IMG/VR virus record: IMGVR_UViG_3300030103_001648
Coordinates: 1-38,089 of that record
DNA: 38,089 nucleotides
Direction: 5' to 3' (one strand)
Source of the DNA: a virus
A program made the translations under genes and the position numbers. Position 1 is the first letter of the stretch; every line of letters starts with the position of its first letter. Below, one piece after another: positions 30,094 through 38,089 of this stretch. The notes beneath the pieces are model-generated. The model made no database searches. It worked only from the letters and a program-made list of their open reading frames with translations, and was not told the origin of the DNA.

Positions 30094-33000
30094 ATGGCTA
30101 TTGTAAGACAACAAAGACAGGTAGGCATAAAACGAATCGGAGTAATTAATACAGATACTGGTGCAGCAAGAGCGTATCAAAGTATGGCTCAAGCAGGTCA
30201 AAACCTTGTAAGGAGTGCACTACCTCAACTTCAAGCAGAAGCTGAAAGACGTGGTACTAATGCTGCAAAAGAAATTAATCGTCAAAACTTAATTGAGTTT
30301 GATGCCGAGGGTAATCCAAAAGCTTTAAAAGTTCCAGAAAACTTTGGTACTATTGCTGCATCAGCATATCAAACAGTTATTGAACGTAGATTTAATGAAT
30401 CTATGGCTGAAGAAATTCAGAATAAATCTAATGAATTTGCTATAAAATACCCATTTAAAATAAATGAGTATACTGACCAAATGAGTTCTTATCTTGCGGC
30501 AATGGATAAAGCTTCTGGTGGTAGATTTAACGAGTTTATTTCTAATACTGGTCAATCTGTTATGCTTGAAACTCAAGGCAAATTACAAATAGCATCCGCA
30601 AAAAAAGCAAAAGCAGATGCTGAAAATGATGCAAAATATAATAGATTTAAAGCAGTTGAGGCATACAATAATTCCGTTGCTTTTGCAGTTACACCCGAAG
30701 CTATTATTAATTTAGGAGAAAAAGCACAAGCTGTTATTTCTGCTGCTCAACAAGAATATGCTTTAACTCAAGATCGTATTCAGTTTGAAAAAAATCTAAA
30801 AGTTGCTGATTATGGTAAAGCTGCTGCATTTACTAATTTACTTTCTAACTCTGCTAAAAATTTATCCGAATCTCAAAAAGCAATAGTAGAAGCAGCGTTT
30901 ATAAATAGAGCTTTGCTTCCTCAAGTTGAAGATGTTCGTTTAAGAGAAACTTTAAAAACTATACATAATTTAGCACCTGATAAACTTGCTGATTTACAAT
31001 CTTCTTTTCAATCAAATATTGATGCATTAGCAAATATCCAATCAGAATTTGAAAACGAATATCTTTCTTTGCCTAAGACAATTCAATCATTGGAAAGTTT
31101 TGAAGCCAATATTTTTGTTGAGGTTGGTCTAGCTGTAGATGCAGGACGTAATCTTATTGATGAAGCACCAGATACGGCCAAAGAAAAAATTTCTGATATG
31201 GTTTTGAATAAAGTTTCGAGTACATTTAAAGATAATTTGGTAAATACTTTAAAACGTTTTCCTTTAGATAATAAAATTTTTTTAAATAATTTAGAAGCTG
31301 CTTTATCCCAAGATGATGAAACATCAAAGTTAATAAATAAATTACCATCTAATAAAATAAAAAAGGATGTTGAAAATTTAATTTTAAATTTTTCATTTGA
31401 AGAACGGCAAACGATATTAAAGCAAACAAAAGCAATGCTTGATCCTCAAGCAACAGTTATTGAATTAGAGTTTGAGGCTGAACTAAAAGCTGAAAACGAT
31501 AAAAAGCTTGAGCTTTCTCAGGGCGCTGATCTTCAGTTTGTTGATTTAAATGCACAGATTGAAGCTGCTCTGGATTCTGGGAATACAGATGTTGCAGATA
31601 AATTATATCTTGAATTAATTGAAAGTGATTTTATTGGAGATATAAGTTTTTCTGTTCAAAAAGATTTTAAAAAATTACAAGCTTCTATTTCTGGTAAGGT
31701 AAATAAAGCAAATGAAACTAAAGCAAGAAAAGCAAATGCTCAACAATTTGTAAAAATCCTTGATCAATTGCGAAATGCTAAAGGTTTTCCGCAAGCTGCG
31801 GTAATACGATACCAAATAAAAAAAGCTGCAGAGCTTAATGTACATAATCACAGTGATGATAAAATAAATGGGTGGTTATCCCAAGCAGACAGTTTGTTTT
31901 CTAAATTTGAAGAAGAAGATAAAGGAAATGTTAAGTTATCAAAAGAAAGTGATGCAAGATTAATAAGAGAAAACTTAGAAGATATTGCTGATAATGGTGA
32001 TGTAATTACTATTGATCAACTTAATAAGGCTAAATCTTCTGTCAAAAAATTAGTTTTTGAAAAGAATGAAAAACTTTATTATGAGTTAGAATCTAATTTA
32101 GAAACTTCTTATGCTCGTTCTGTAGTAAATCTTGTTCATGAAAATATACGTCAACTTACAAATAATAATGGTATAGAACCAAATAGATTTGCTGTTTTGC
32201 TATCTATGTCTCAAGAAGAAATTAACTCATTACCAAAAGAAGGTGCAGAATATAAAATTGCTCAGTTATTAAATGAAGCAAGAAAACCATTTGCTGCAAA
32301 ATCAGAAGTACGTACACAGATAAATGAAATAAAAGATTTAAATTCTAAATTGTACAATACTTTTAAGGATGAATTAGACCGCAAAACAAGCATTGATAAT
32401 GTTAAAAGAAAAGGCAATGTTGCAGATTTAGATGATATTAAAGTTTATGAAAATGAAGTTTATAGAAAGTTAGCTAATCTGCAAGAAGGGCAAGCTTTAG
32501 ATTTTGATCAAATTGAGCTTAGAAATGAACGTGGTAAACTAACAGATATAGGCAATCAGATTGCTAGTGATTTTAGCAAAGGTGTTGTTGTTCCTGCAAT
32601 AAAAGATTACTTAAATCGCGCTGCAATGATGGGTGCTGTAAATAATGAAAATGTATTTAAGATATTTCAATTAGGCTCTGGTGCTGCAAGATTTGGGGAT
32701 GAGTTAAATATCTGGAATCAGCAAGGTACAGTGCAACTTAATGAAAAAACCATAGCTCGTTTGGGTGCTTCTATTTTAATGTATGAAGCAGGAAGAGCTC
32801 GAACACCTGCGGAAGCATTACCACAAATAGTTTCTAATGCTCAACAACTTGGCGGGGATATACGCAAATCAATTGAAGCAGTTATTGATAAAAAGTTGGA
32901 TGTTTGGATAAACGATACATATTCTGGCGCTGATGCTATTACACGACAAAGATTGCAGGAAGCAGCATTAGCATTTGGTTTTGATGTAACCTCTTCTAAA

Positions 33001-33777
33001 GATTTAAAAAATGCAATGGACTCATGGATTGATGTAACCTTTGGTACTGATAACATGGTGGTTGGCAATCGTATAAATGAAGATAAAGTTGTTGGTGCAA
33101 GAACCAAATATCTTAATGCTGAAGAAATGCGTAATATGGATAATGCTGCATTTCAAATGCTTTACGAAAGACTACCAAAAGAAGAACAAGTTAGATTATT
33201 TAAAGAGCTTACAACTGCTCGAACAGCAGCAGAAGTTGGCGCATTTTTAACAGGTATGAAGTTTGCGCCTACATCTACTATAAAAGATCGTCCTATGTAT
33301 GCAGAAATAGATGGTAGGTCTTTTCTCCCAAAGCTTGAATTAAAACTAAAAGAATCTCCAACCGCCCCTGCCATTTATTTTTTGTATGTAAAAACAGATA
33401 TGGGTTTACAGCAACAGTACGGTAGAGATGGCGCACCATTAAACTTAGATGCATTTGATTTTAAAACAAAAGAAGATGCTCATACTTTTACAGAAACTTA
33501 CCATACGTTTTACAGATCAGCATTACAAAATGATCCTAATGGAGCGCAGTATGGTAATACTAGTTGGATGGATGCCTTTGGGGAAATGCTTGGGCTTGTT
33601 GATCCAGAAGTAACTTATGGGCCATCACAAACTACTATTGATGCAGAGCGTGCTCTTGTATTCTCAAGGTTTCCAGAGCGAATAAATGATAATCGTGCAG
33701 AGTTTGATCGATTAGTAAAAGTTGGTGCAATTTTGCCAGAGCATGTTGATGAATTTTTGGAGTATGTAAATGAGTGA
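30094..33777 (+). CDS. Internal virion protein, T7 gp15-like (large)
   Basis: This is a 1227-residue, almost wholly helical, Lys/Glu/Ala-rich protein with no membrane helix. Its length and place after the gp14-like gene suit the core protein that forms a tube for DNA during ejection. I see no enzyme motif. T7 gp15 is shorter (747), so extra domains may be present. The last eight bases overlap the next gene. Confidence 0.7.
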   Translation: MAIVRQQRQVGIKRIGVINTDTGAARAYQSMAQAGQNLVRSALPQLQAEAERRGTNAAKEINRQNLIEFDAEGNPKALKVPENFGTIAASAYQTVIERRFNESMAEEIQNKSNEFAIKYPFKINEYTDQMSSYLAAMDKASGGRFNEFISNTGQSVMLETQGKLQIASAKKAKADAENDAKYNRFKAVEAYNNSVAFAVTPEAIINLGEKAQAVISAAQQEYALTQDRIQFEKNLKVADYGKAAAFTNLLSNSAKNLSESQKAIVEAAFINRALLPQVEDVRLRETLKTIHNLAPDKLADLQSSFQSNIDALANIQSEFENEYLSLPKTIQSLESFEANIFVEVGLAVDAGRNLIDEAPDTAKEKISDMVLNKVSSTFKDNLVNTLKRFPLDNKIFLNNLEAALSQDDETSKLINKLPSNKIKKDVENLILNFSFEERQTILKQTKAMLDPQATVIELEFEAELKAENDKKLELSQGADLQFVDLNAQIEAALDSGNTDVADKLYLELIESDFIGDISFSVQKDFKKLQASISGKVNKANETKARKANAQQFVKILDQLRNAKGFPQAAVIRYQIKKAAELNVHNHSDDKINGWLSQADSLFSKFEEEDKGNVKLSKESDARLIRENLEDIADNGDVITIDQLNKAKSSVKKLVFEKNEKLYYELESNLETSYARSVVNLVHENIRQLTNNNGIEPNRFAVLLSMSQEEINSLPKEGAEYKIAQLLNEARKPFAAKSEVRTQINEIKDLNSKLYNTFKDELDRKTSIDNVKRKGNVADLDDIKVYENEVYRKLANLQEGQALDFDQIELRNERGKLTDIGNQIASDFSKGVVVPAIKDYLNRAAMMGAVNNENVFKIFQLGSGAARFGDELNIWNQQGTVQLNEKTIARLGASILMYEAGRARTPAEALPQIVSNAQQLGGDIRKSIEAVIDKKLDVWINDTYSGADAITRQRLQEAALAFGFDVTSSKDLKNAMDSWIDVTFGTDNMVVGNRINEDKVVGARTKYLNAEEMRNMDNAAFQMLYERLPKEEQVRLFKELTTARTAAEVGAFLTGMKFAPTSTIKDRPMYAEIDGRSFLPKLELKLKESPTAPAIYFLYVKTDMGLQQQYGRDGAPLNLDAFDFKTKEDAHTFTETYHTFYRSALQNDPNGAQYGNTSWMDAFGEMLGLVDPEVTYGPSQTTIDAERALVFSRFPERINDNRAEFDRLVKVGAILPEHVDEFLEYVNE

Positions 33778-36700
33778 TCCTATTCTAGAGCTTCCTCAAC
33801 TTGAATCTTTTCCAAGAAAAACCCCAAAGATTGTTAGAACAACACCTACTTATGGTGAAACTTTTGTTGCTAATATGCAGGAATATTTTTCTGCACCAAT
33901 AAGCGGTACGATAGCAGAGGCACAAGGATTACCAGAGCGTGACTTAGGTTTTAATGTAGTTCAGTATTTAATTGATCATGGTATTGACCCAAAAAGTCCT
34001 GAAGGTCGTAGAATATCAACATATGGATTGAATGAAAGTTCAGCAGAACGTGTACGTCAATTAGTTCTTCAAGAAACTCGTAATCAAGAAATTTTTGAAA
34101 AAGCAGGATTTGTAAAAACTATTGCTTCTGATCCTATATTTATAGGAGAACTTATTACAACTGGTGGAATTATTGCTGCTGCTAGAAAAGGCACAAGAAC
34201 TGCTTTAAACAAAAGTATTATTGGAGCTACAAAAGCTCGACAATATGAGTCACTTGCTAAAAAAGGTTTTAGAATTGCTAATGCTGAAGCTGCATTTTTC
34301 GAAGGCACATCTAATATTCTTAATTTAGCTAATAATCTTGAAGGACAAACTGAAGCAGATCAAGCTGTGCTTACTGCTCTTATTAGTCAAACAACTGCTC
34401 AAGGCATAGCAAGTGTTCTTGGTTATGGTACTGGTAGATTAGTTGATAGAAAAATTAGCAAACCACAAGCAAAATCAGTTGCTGATTCCTATTCTGCATC
34501 AATAAATAATTTACGTGAACTTGCTGATGGCATTGATGCCATGCCAAAAAAACCAAGTGAAGTAAAGATGGCTGATGCTTTACCTGAGGTAAATGACGAA
34601 GACCTTCTTATGACAGGTGAATGGTTTACTAATTCAATCTTTTATCGTGCACTACCTACGCCTGTAAAAGCTGTAATGGGTGTAAGCAGCAAAGCGACAA
34701 AAGATGTTAAGCTAAGATTTATGCGTTTAGTTAATGACGGTGGCGTTATGTTTAAACTAAACCAGTTAAGTAAGTCTTTTGGTAAATCTGTTCATCAAGA
34801 AGCAGGAGAGCTTTCTGGTAAATGGGGTTCTGTTTACAATGAGATTCACGAAATTTGGGGTGAAGTATCTCCGAGTGGTAACTACAATGTAGTTGATATG
34901 CAGATTAGTGATACAATTGAGCATATTAAAAAAATGAGAGGTAAAGAAAGTTTAACATTCCAAGACTTTGGGCAGCATGTAACTGATCTTTATATAAATA
35001 ACAAAACACCTCAAACCGATGCGGAAAGCAGAGCCGTTGAAGTATTACGTTCTTACTTCGATGAATGGGACAAGATGCTTAATGACGTTGGTTTGCTTGG
35101 CGGCACTGGCACTTTAGTAAAGCGACAAGCTAACATTGAAGGCCGCATTGGTTCTATGGAAAATGTTTTCGATGATATTATTAAATCAAACCAAAATTAT
35201 TTAGAAGCACAAATAACAAAGCTTGATGAGTTTATTGAAACTATGAATAAAACTCAAAAAGCCAAAGGTTTAACTGACGCTCAAATTGCACGAAAACAAC
35301 AACTTATTGACGATAAGTCAAAGTTAAGTACTGCGTTAGAAGCATCTTATATGGTTAGAAATATTAATGATGCTATGACAATTCTTGATGATTTATCAAT
35401 TACTCCAAAGCAAAAAAGTGCAATACAAAAATTAGATAGTCATATTGCAGAAATGAGGGATCGCCTTGATAATGTAAATGCATACCTTGATGGTAGTGCT
35501 GTTGAGAAAGGTTTACGAGAAAACTATTTTCCAAGATATTTTGATAGACGCAAGATTGCAGCCAATCGTGAAACATTCGAGGAAATACTTACAACGCATT
35601 ATAGGGAACAACCTTTTATCTGGGGTTGGGATGACAAAACAAAACGATATGTTAAGAAAATGCTTGATAATGATCGAGCGTCTGCCCTTCGCAGAGCAAA
35701 AAGAACAACAGATGAAATACTAGACCTTGTTGATGATGATGGTTTAGAACAGTTTGCGTATTTTGGAAGAGGTCGATCAAAACATTTGTTGCATAAACAA
35801 TTAGATATTCCTAACAGCAAAGTACAAGAGTTTATGGTTACTGATCTTAAACAAGTGCTTGTTGCCTATAATGAAAAGATAGCTCCCAAGTATGCCTTTG
35901 CTCGACAGTTTCGTACCGAGAATGGCGCTCCTGCAACTATTGATGATGTGATTGCACAAAACACTAGAGATATGCGTAAAGAAGGCATAGACGAAGCAGA
36001 TATAAATCGCATTAACAAAGAGTTTATAGGTTCATATGACCGTATTGTTGGGCGAGTTTTGACTAAACCAGACAGTGTAACAAGTCGTATAGCTCAATGG
36101 ATGCAAACTGCTGCACAATGGACTTATCTTGGTGGTGCAGGGATTGCTGCTGTATCCGATTTTTCTAATATATTTTTAGATCATGAAATGAAAGTTATAG
36201 CAAAAGGATTGGCATCATTAGCTGATGATAATTCTGTTACTATGGCTAGAAAAGAACTTCAAAAATCAGGTGATGGCTTTGAAGTAATTGCAGGATCATA
36301 TCAAATGAAGTTTATGGAAAGCCTTAGTAGCGATCCATTTCGAAGCGGCTTAACTGATAGAATAAATAGTGGCTTTTATAAATTTAATTTACTTGCTCAA
36401 ATGACAACATTGGCAAAATCAATGGATGGTATGTTTAGAACGCATACAATTATTGAGGCAGCCGAAGCAGTTGGCAATGGTGGCGGTACAAAATTCCAAA
36501 AAGAATTTCTTGCCCGATACAATATTGATCAAGCAATGGCAAAACGTATTGCAAGTCAACCAATTGAAAAAACAAAAAATGGATTTATTCTTGGTAACAC
36601 TGATGCGTGGACTGACGATCAAGCGTTAGATGCATTTAGATCAGCATTAAGAAGTGGTGTTATGAATCGTATAATCATGGGTACACCTGCGGATAAACCA

Positions 36701-37336
36701 TTGGCAATGTCAGGAAAAACTTATCTTCCTATGCATATTGCTAAAACACTTGGCATGAAAGAAAGTAAAAGAGTAAAAGGATATGCTGAGATTGAGCATC
36801 CAATGCTTGCTATTCCATTTACCTTTTACACATACACTGTTGGTGCATTGAACAAGGTAACAACTAACTATGCACAGGGTGCAGTGCGTAATCCTGCAAT
36901 ACATTTTGCTGTTGCTATGTTCTTGGGTTACAACATTGTTAAGTTCCGTACACCAGAATGGGCGTGGAATGAAATGGATATTGAAGATAAAATTCTTAGA
37001 GCTTTTGATTTTTCTGGTTTAGCTGCAATCTACAGTGATATGTTTTATCGTTCTCTTGAAATGGGTATGGCATTTGATATTGAAAATCCATTGCCATTCC
37101 AACCAAAATTTCAAGAAGACCCTGATGCAGTTGGTGGAGTTATATCTATATTTGGTGCACCTGCTGACTATACATATGGTTTTGTAAAAACAGGGCAAGA
37201 TTTTGCAAGAGGCGAATATGGTGACGGAACAGAACAATTTGTTAGACAAATACCATTAGTTTGGAATGTGTTTATTAAACAAAGAATGAATGAAATTAAA
37301 AATGCATTAGGCGATTTTGCTAGAACGTTTGAGTAA
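33770..37336 (+). CDS. Internal virion protein, T7 gp16-like (large)
   Basis: This is a 1188-residue protein. It has an N-terminal globular part (about 1-130), a Gly/Ala-rich stretch (about 120-160) that could cross a membrane, and a long helical body. In T7 gp16 (1318) the first part is a lytic transglycosylase. Here I cannot find the Glu-containing SLT motif, so wall digestion at entry may be done elsewhere. The fit is by size and gene order. Confidence 0.7.
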   Translation: MSDPILELPQLESFPRKTPKIVRTTPTYGETFVANMQEYFSAPISGTIAEAQGLPERDLGFNVVQYLIDHGIDPKSPEGRRISTYGLNESSAERVRQLVLQETRNQEIFEKAGFVKTIASDPIFIGELITTGGIIAAARKGTRTALNKSIIGATKARQYESLAKKGFRIANAEAAFFEGTSNILNLANNLEGQTEADQAVLTALISQTTAQGIASVLGYGTGRLVDRKISKPQAKSVADSYSASINNLRELADGIDAMPKKPSEVKMADALPEVNDEDLLMTGEWFTNSIFYRALPTPVKAVMGVSSKATKDVKLRFMRLVNDGGVMFKLNQLSKSFGKSVHQEAGELSGKWGSVYNEIHEIWGEVSPSGNYNVVDMQISDTIEHIKKMRGKESLTFQDFGQHVTDLYINNKTPQTDAESRAVEVLRSYFDEWDKMLNDVGLLGGTGTLVKRQANIEGRIGSMENVFDDIIKSNQNYLEAQITKLDEFIETMNKTQKAKGLTDAQIARKQQLIDDKSKLSTALEASYMVRNINDAMTILDDLSITPKQKSAIQKLDSHIAEMRDRLDNVNAYLDGSAVEKGLRENYFPRYFDRRKIAANRETFEEILTTHYREQPFIWGWDDKTKRYVKKMLDNDRASALRRAKRTTDEILDLVDDDGLEQFAYFGRGRSKHLLHKQLDIPNSKVQEFMVTDLKQVLVAYNEKIAPKYAFARQFRTENGAPATIDDVIAQNTRDMRKEGIDEADINRINKEFIGSYDRIVGRVLTKPDSVTSRIAQWMQTAAQWTYLGGAGIAAVSDFSNIFLDHEMKVIAKGLASLADDNSVTMARKELQKSGDGFEVIAGSYQMKFMESLSSDPFRSGLTDRINSGFYKFNLLAQMTTLAKSMDGMFRTHTIIEAAEAVGNGGGTKFQKEFLARYNIDQAMAKRIASQPIEKTKNGFILGNTDAWTDDQALDAFRSALRSGVMNRIIMGTPADKPLAMSGKTYLPMHIAKTLGMKESKRVKGYAEIEHPMLAIPFTFYTYTVGALNKVTTNYAQGAVRNPAIHFAVAMFLGYNIVKFRTPEWAWNEMDIEDKILRAFDFSGLAAIYSDMFYRSLEMGMAFDIENPLPFQPKFQEDPDAVGGVISIFGAPADYTYGFVKTGQDFARGEYGDGTEQFVRQIPLVWNVFIKQRMNEIKNALGDFARTFE

Positions 37337-37346
37337 TTGTGCGTTG
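37337..37346 (+). promoter_or_regulatory. Candidate phage promoter element, copy 4
   Basis: TTGTGCGTTG, preceded by AA, begins right after the TAA stop of the gp16-like gene and 55 bases before the tail fibre ATG. This is the same spacing pattern as the copy after the terminase gene. Confidence 0.55.
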
Positions 37347-37391
37347 TCAGTTTATTTCTTCTTAGCTATGCCGATAAAAAAGGGGTAAGAT

Positions 37392-38089
37392 ATGACTATT
37401 AACCTTTCTGATAATAATCCGCGTGTGTCGTATGCTGTAGCCCAAGGCGCTACGCAAACTTCATTTACTGTATCTTTTGAATTTTTTGATAATGATGATT
37501 TAAATGTATATGTTGACGGAACGCTTAAAACAATAACAACGCATTATACAGTAAGTGGAGGTAGTGGCTCTACTGGTACTGTTACTATGTCTGTAACAGG
37601 TGCTACTGGTGGCTCAACAGTTGTTATTACGCGCGATATAGATTTAGATCGAACAACAGATTTTCCATCTTCTGGCCCATTTAACATTGGTTCTTTAAAT
37701 ACTGAACTTGATAGAATGATTGCTATCACTGCTGATTTAGAAGATTTGGCTAGTCGCGGTGTTAAACTTGCTGACTTTGACACTGCCGCCACATTAACAT
37801 TACCGCTTGCTGCTGATAGGATTAATAAAGTTCTTGCTTTTAATAGTGCAGGAAATGCACTTGTAACCCAAGAGCTTGGCACTTTTAAAGGCGATTGGGC
37901 TGCAAGCACTGCATATGTAGAACGTGACTTAGTAAAAGATACAACAACAAATGATGTATTTATTGTAAATGCAGCGCACACATCTTCGGGGTCTTTGCCT
38001 TTAACAACTAATACTAATAGCTCTAAATATGAAAAAATAATTGATGTAAGTAGCCCAGCTGGAAATCTTACTGTTGGCGGTAATATATC
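37392..38089 (+). CDS. Tail fibre protein, N-terminal part (T7 gp17 type), runs off the window
   Basis: The 232 residues seen are all in frame to the last base, so the gene is cut by the window end. AAGGGG lies before the ATG. The front (AQGATQTSFTVSFEFFDNDD, then YVDGTL) and the line RDIDLDRTTDFPSSGPFNIG, with LNTELDRM, are the T7 gp17 N-terminal tail-binding domain found in many podovirus fibres. The receptor-binding end is missing. It decides host range and attaches under the portal. Confidence 0.85.
   Translation, partial: MTINLSDNNPRVSYAVAQGATQTSFTVSFEFFDNDDLNVYVDGTLKTITTHYTVSGGSGSTGTVTMSVTGATGGSTVVITRDIDLDRTTDFPSSGPFNIGSLNTELDRMIAITADLEDLASRGVKLADFDTAATLTLPLAADRINKVLAFNSAGNALVTQELGTFKGDWAASTAYVERDLVKDTTTNDVFIVNAAHTSSGSLPLTTNTNSSKYEKIIDVSSPAGNLTVGGNI

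Noticed and set aside
37544-37981. 145-residue - strand frame opposite the tail fibre
   Set aside because: It is a shadow of the fibre gene, Ser/Val/Pro-rich without a motif.

Overview
The window looks like tailed-phage DNA (podovirus type) from start to end. I see no bacterial housekeeping gene, tRNA, rRNA, integrase, transposase, CRISPR array or DNA polymerase. The protein families (GH108 endolysin, 3TM GTA-type holin-like protein, DUF6321-like and other small basic phage proteins, T7-like head and tail genes) and the A+T-rich bases of the right half are what I would expect of phages of marine, probably alphaproteobacterial, hosts. The host itself cannot be read from the sequence.

Layout. 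(A) 1-10451, + strand: two probable ejection proteins, a large P22-type portal, a small protein, a scaffold and a DUF5309/SU10-type major capsid protein, followed by two small proteins, a run of small membrane proteins and a GH108 endolysin. The capsid gene is broken after codon 10 by a 314-base group I intron (5822-6135) that encodes no protein. Splicing restores a 318-residue protein. (B) 10552-17308, - strand: an early or recombination block with a DUF932 protein, two small helix-turn-helix proteins, two zinc-finger-like proteins, a PD-(D/E)xK nuclease, a YqaJ-type exonuclease and an Erf annealing protein. Intrinsic terminators divide it into transcripts. (C) 16438-16792 and 17309-17991: non-coding DNA very rich in hairpins on both sides of one orphan gene. 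(D) 17992-38089, + strand: a second virion module of a different lineage. It has a terminase small subunit, a string of tiny basic proteins, terminase large subunit, a T7-type portal, scaffold, gp13-like protein, a second major capsid protein, a decoration-like protein, tail tubular A and B, three internal virion proteins and the start of a tail fibre that runs off the right end.

The main points are these. First, two unrelated portal/scaffold/capsid sets lie on one molecule. This is either a chimeric clone or assembly, tandem phages, or a real dual-module phage. Second, an ORF-less group I intron interrupts a capsid gene, and its P1, P3, P4, P7, P8 and P9 can be drawn. Third, a repeated element, consensus AATTGTGCGTTG, stands ahead of gene groups in module D and is a good candidate for a phage-specific promoter. 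Fourth, there is a hairpin island at 17350-17772. Fifth, nearly the same C-terminal tail (LKADDPSTPD-V/I-NEAWE) ends one small protein in module A and one in module D.

Module A genes probably supply capsid, DNA delivery and lysis. The leftward block supplies recombination and early control. Module D supplies packaging, a second capsid and a T7-like tail with DNA-ejection proteins.
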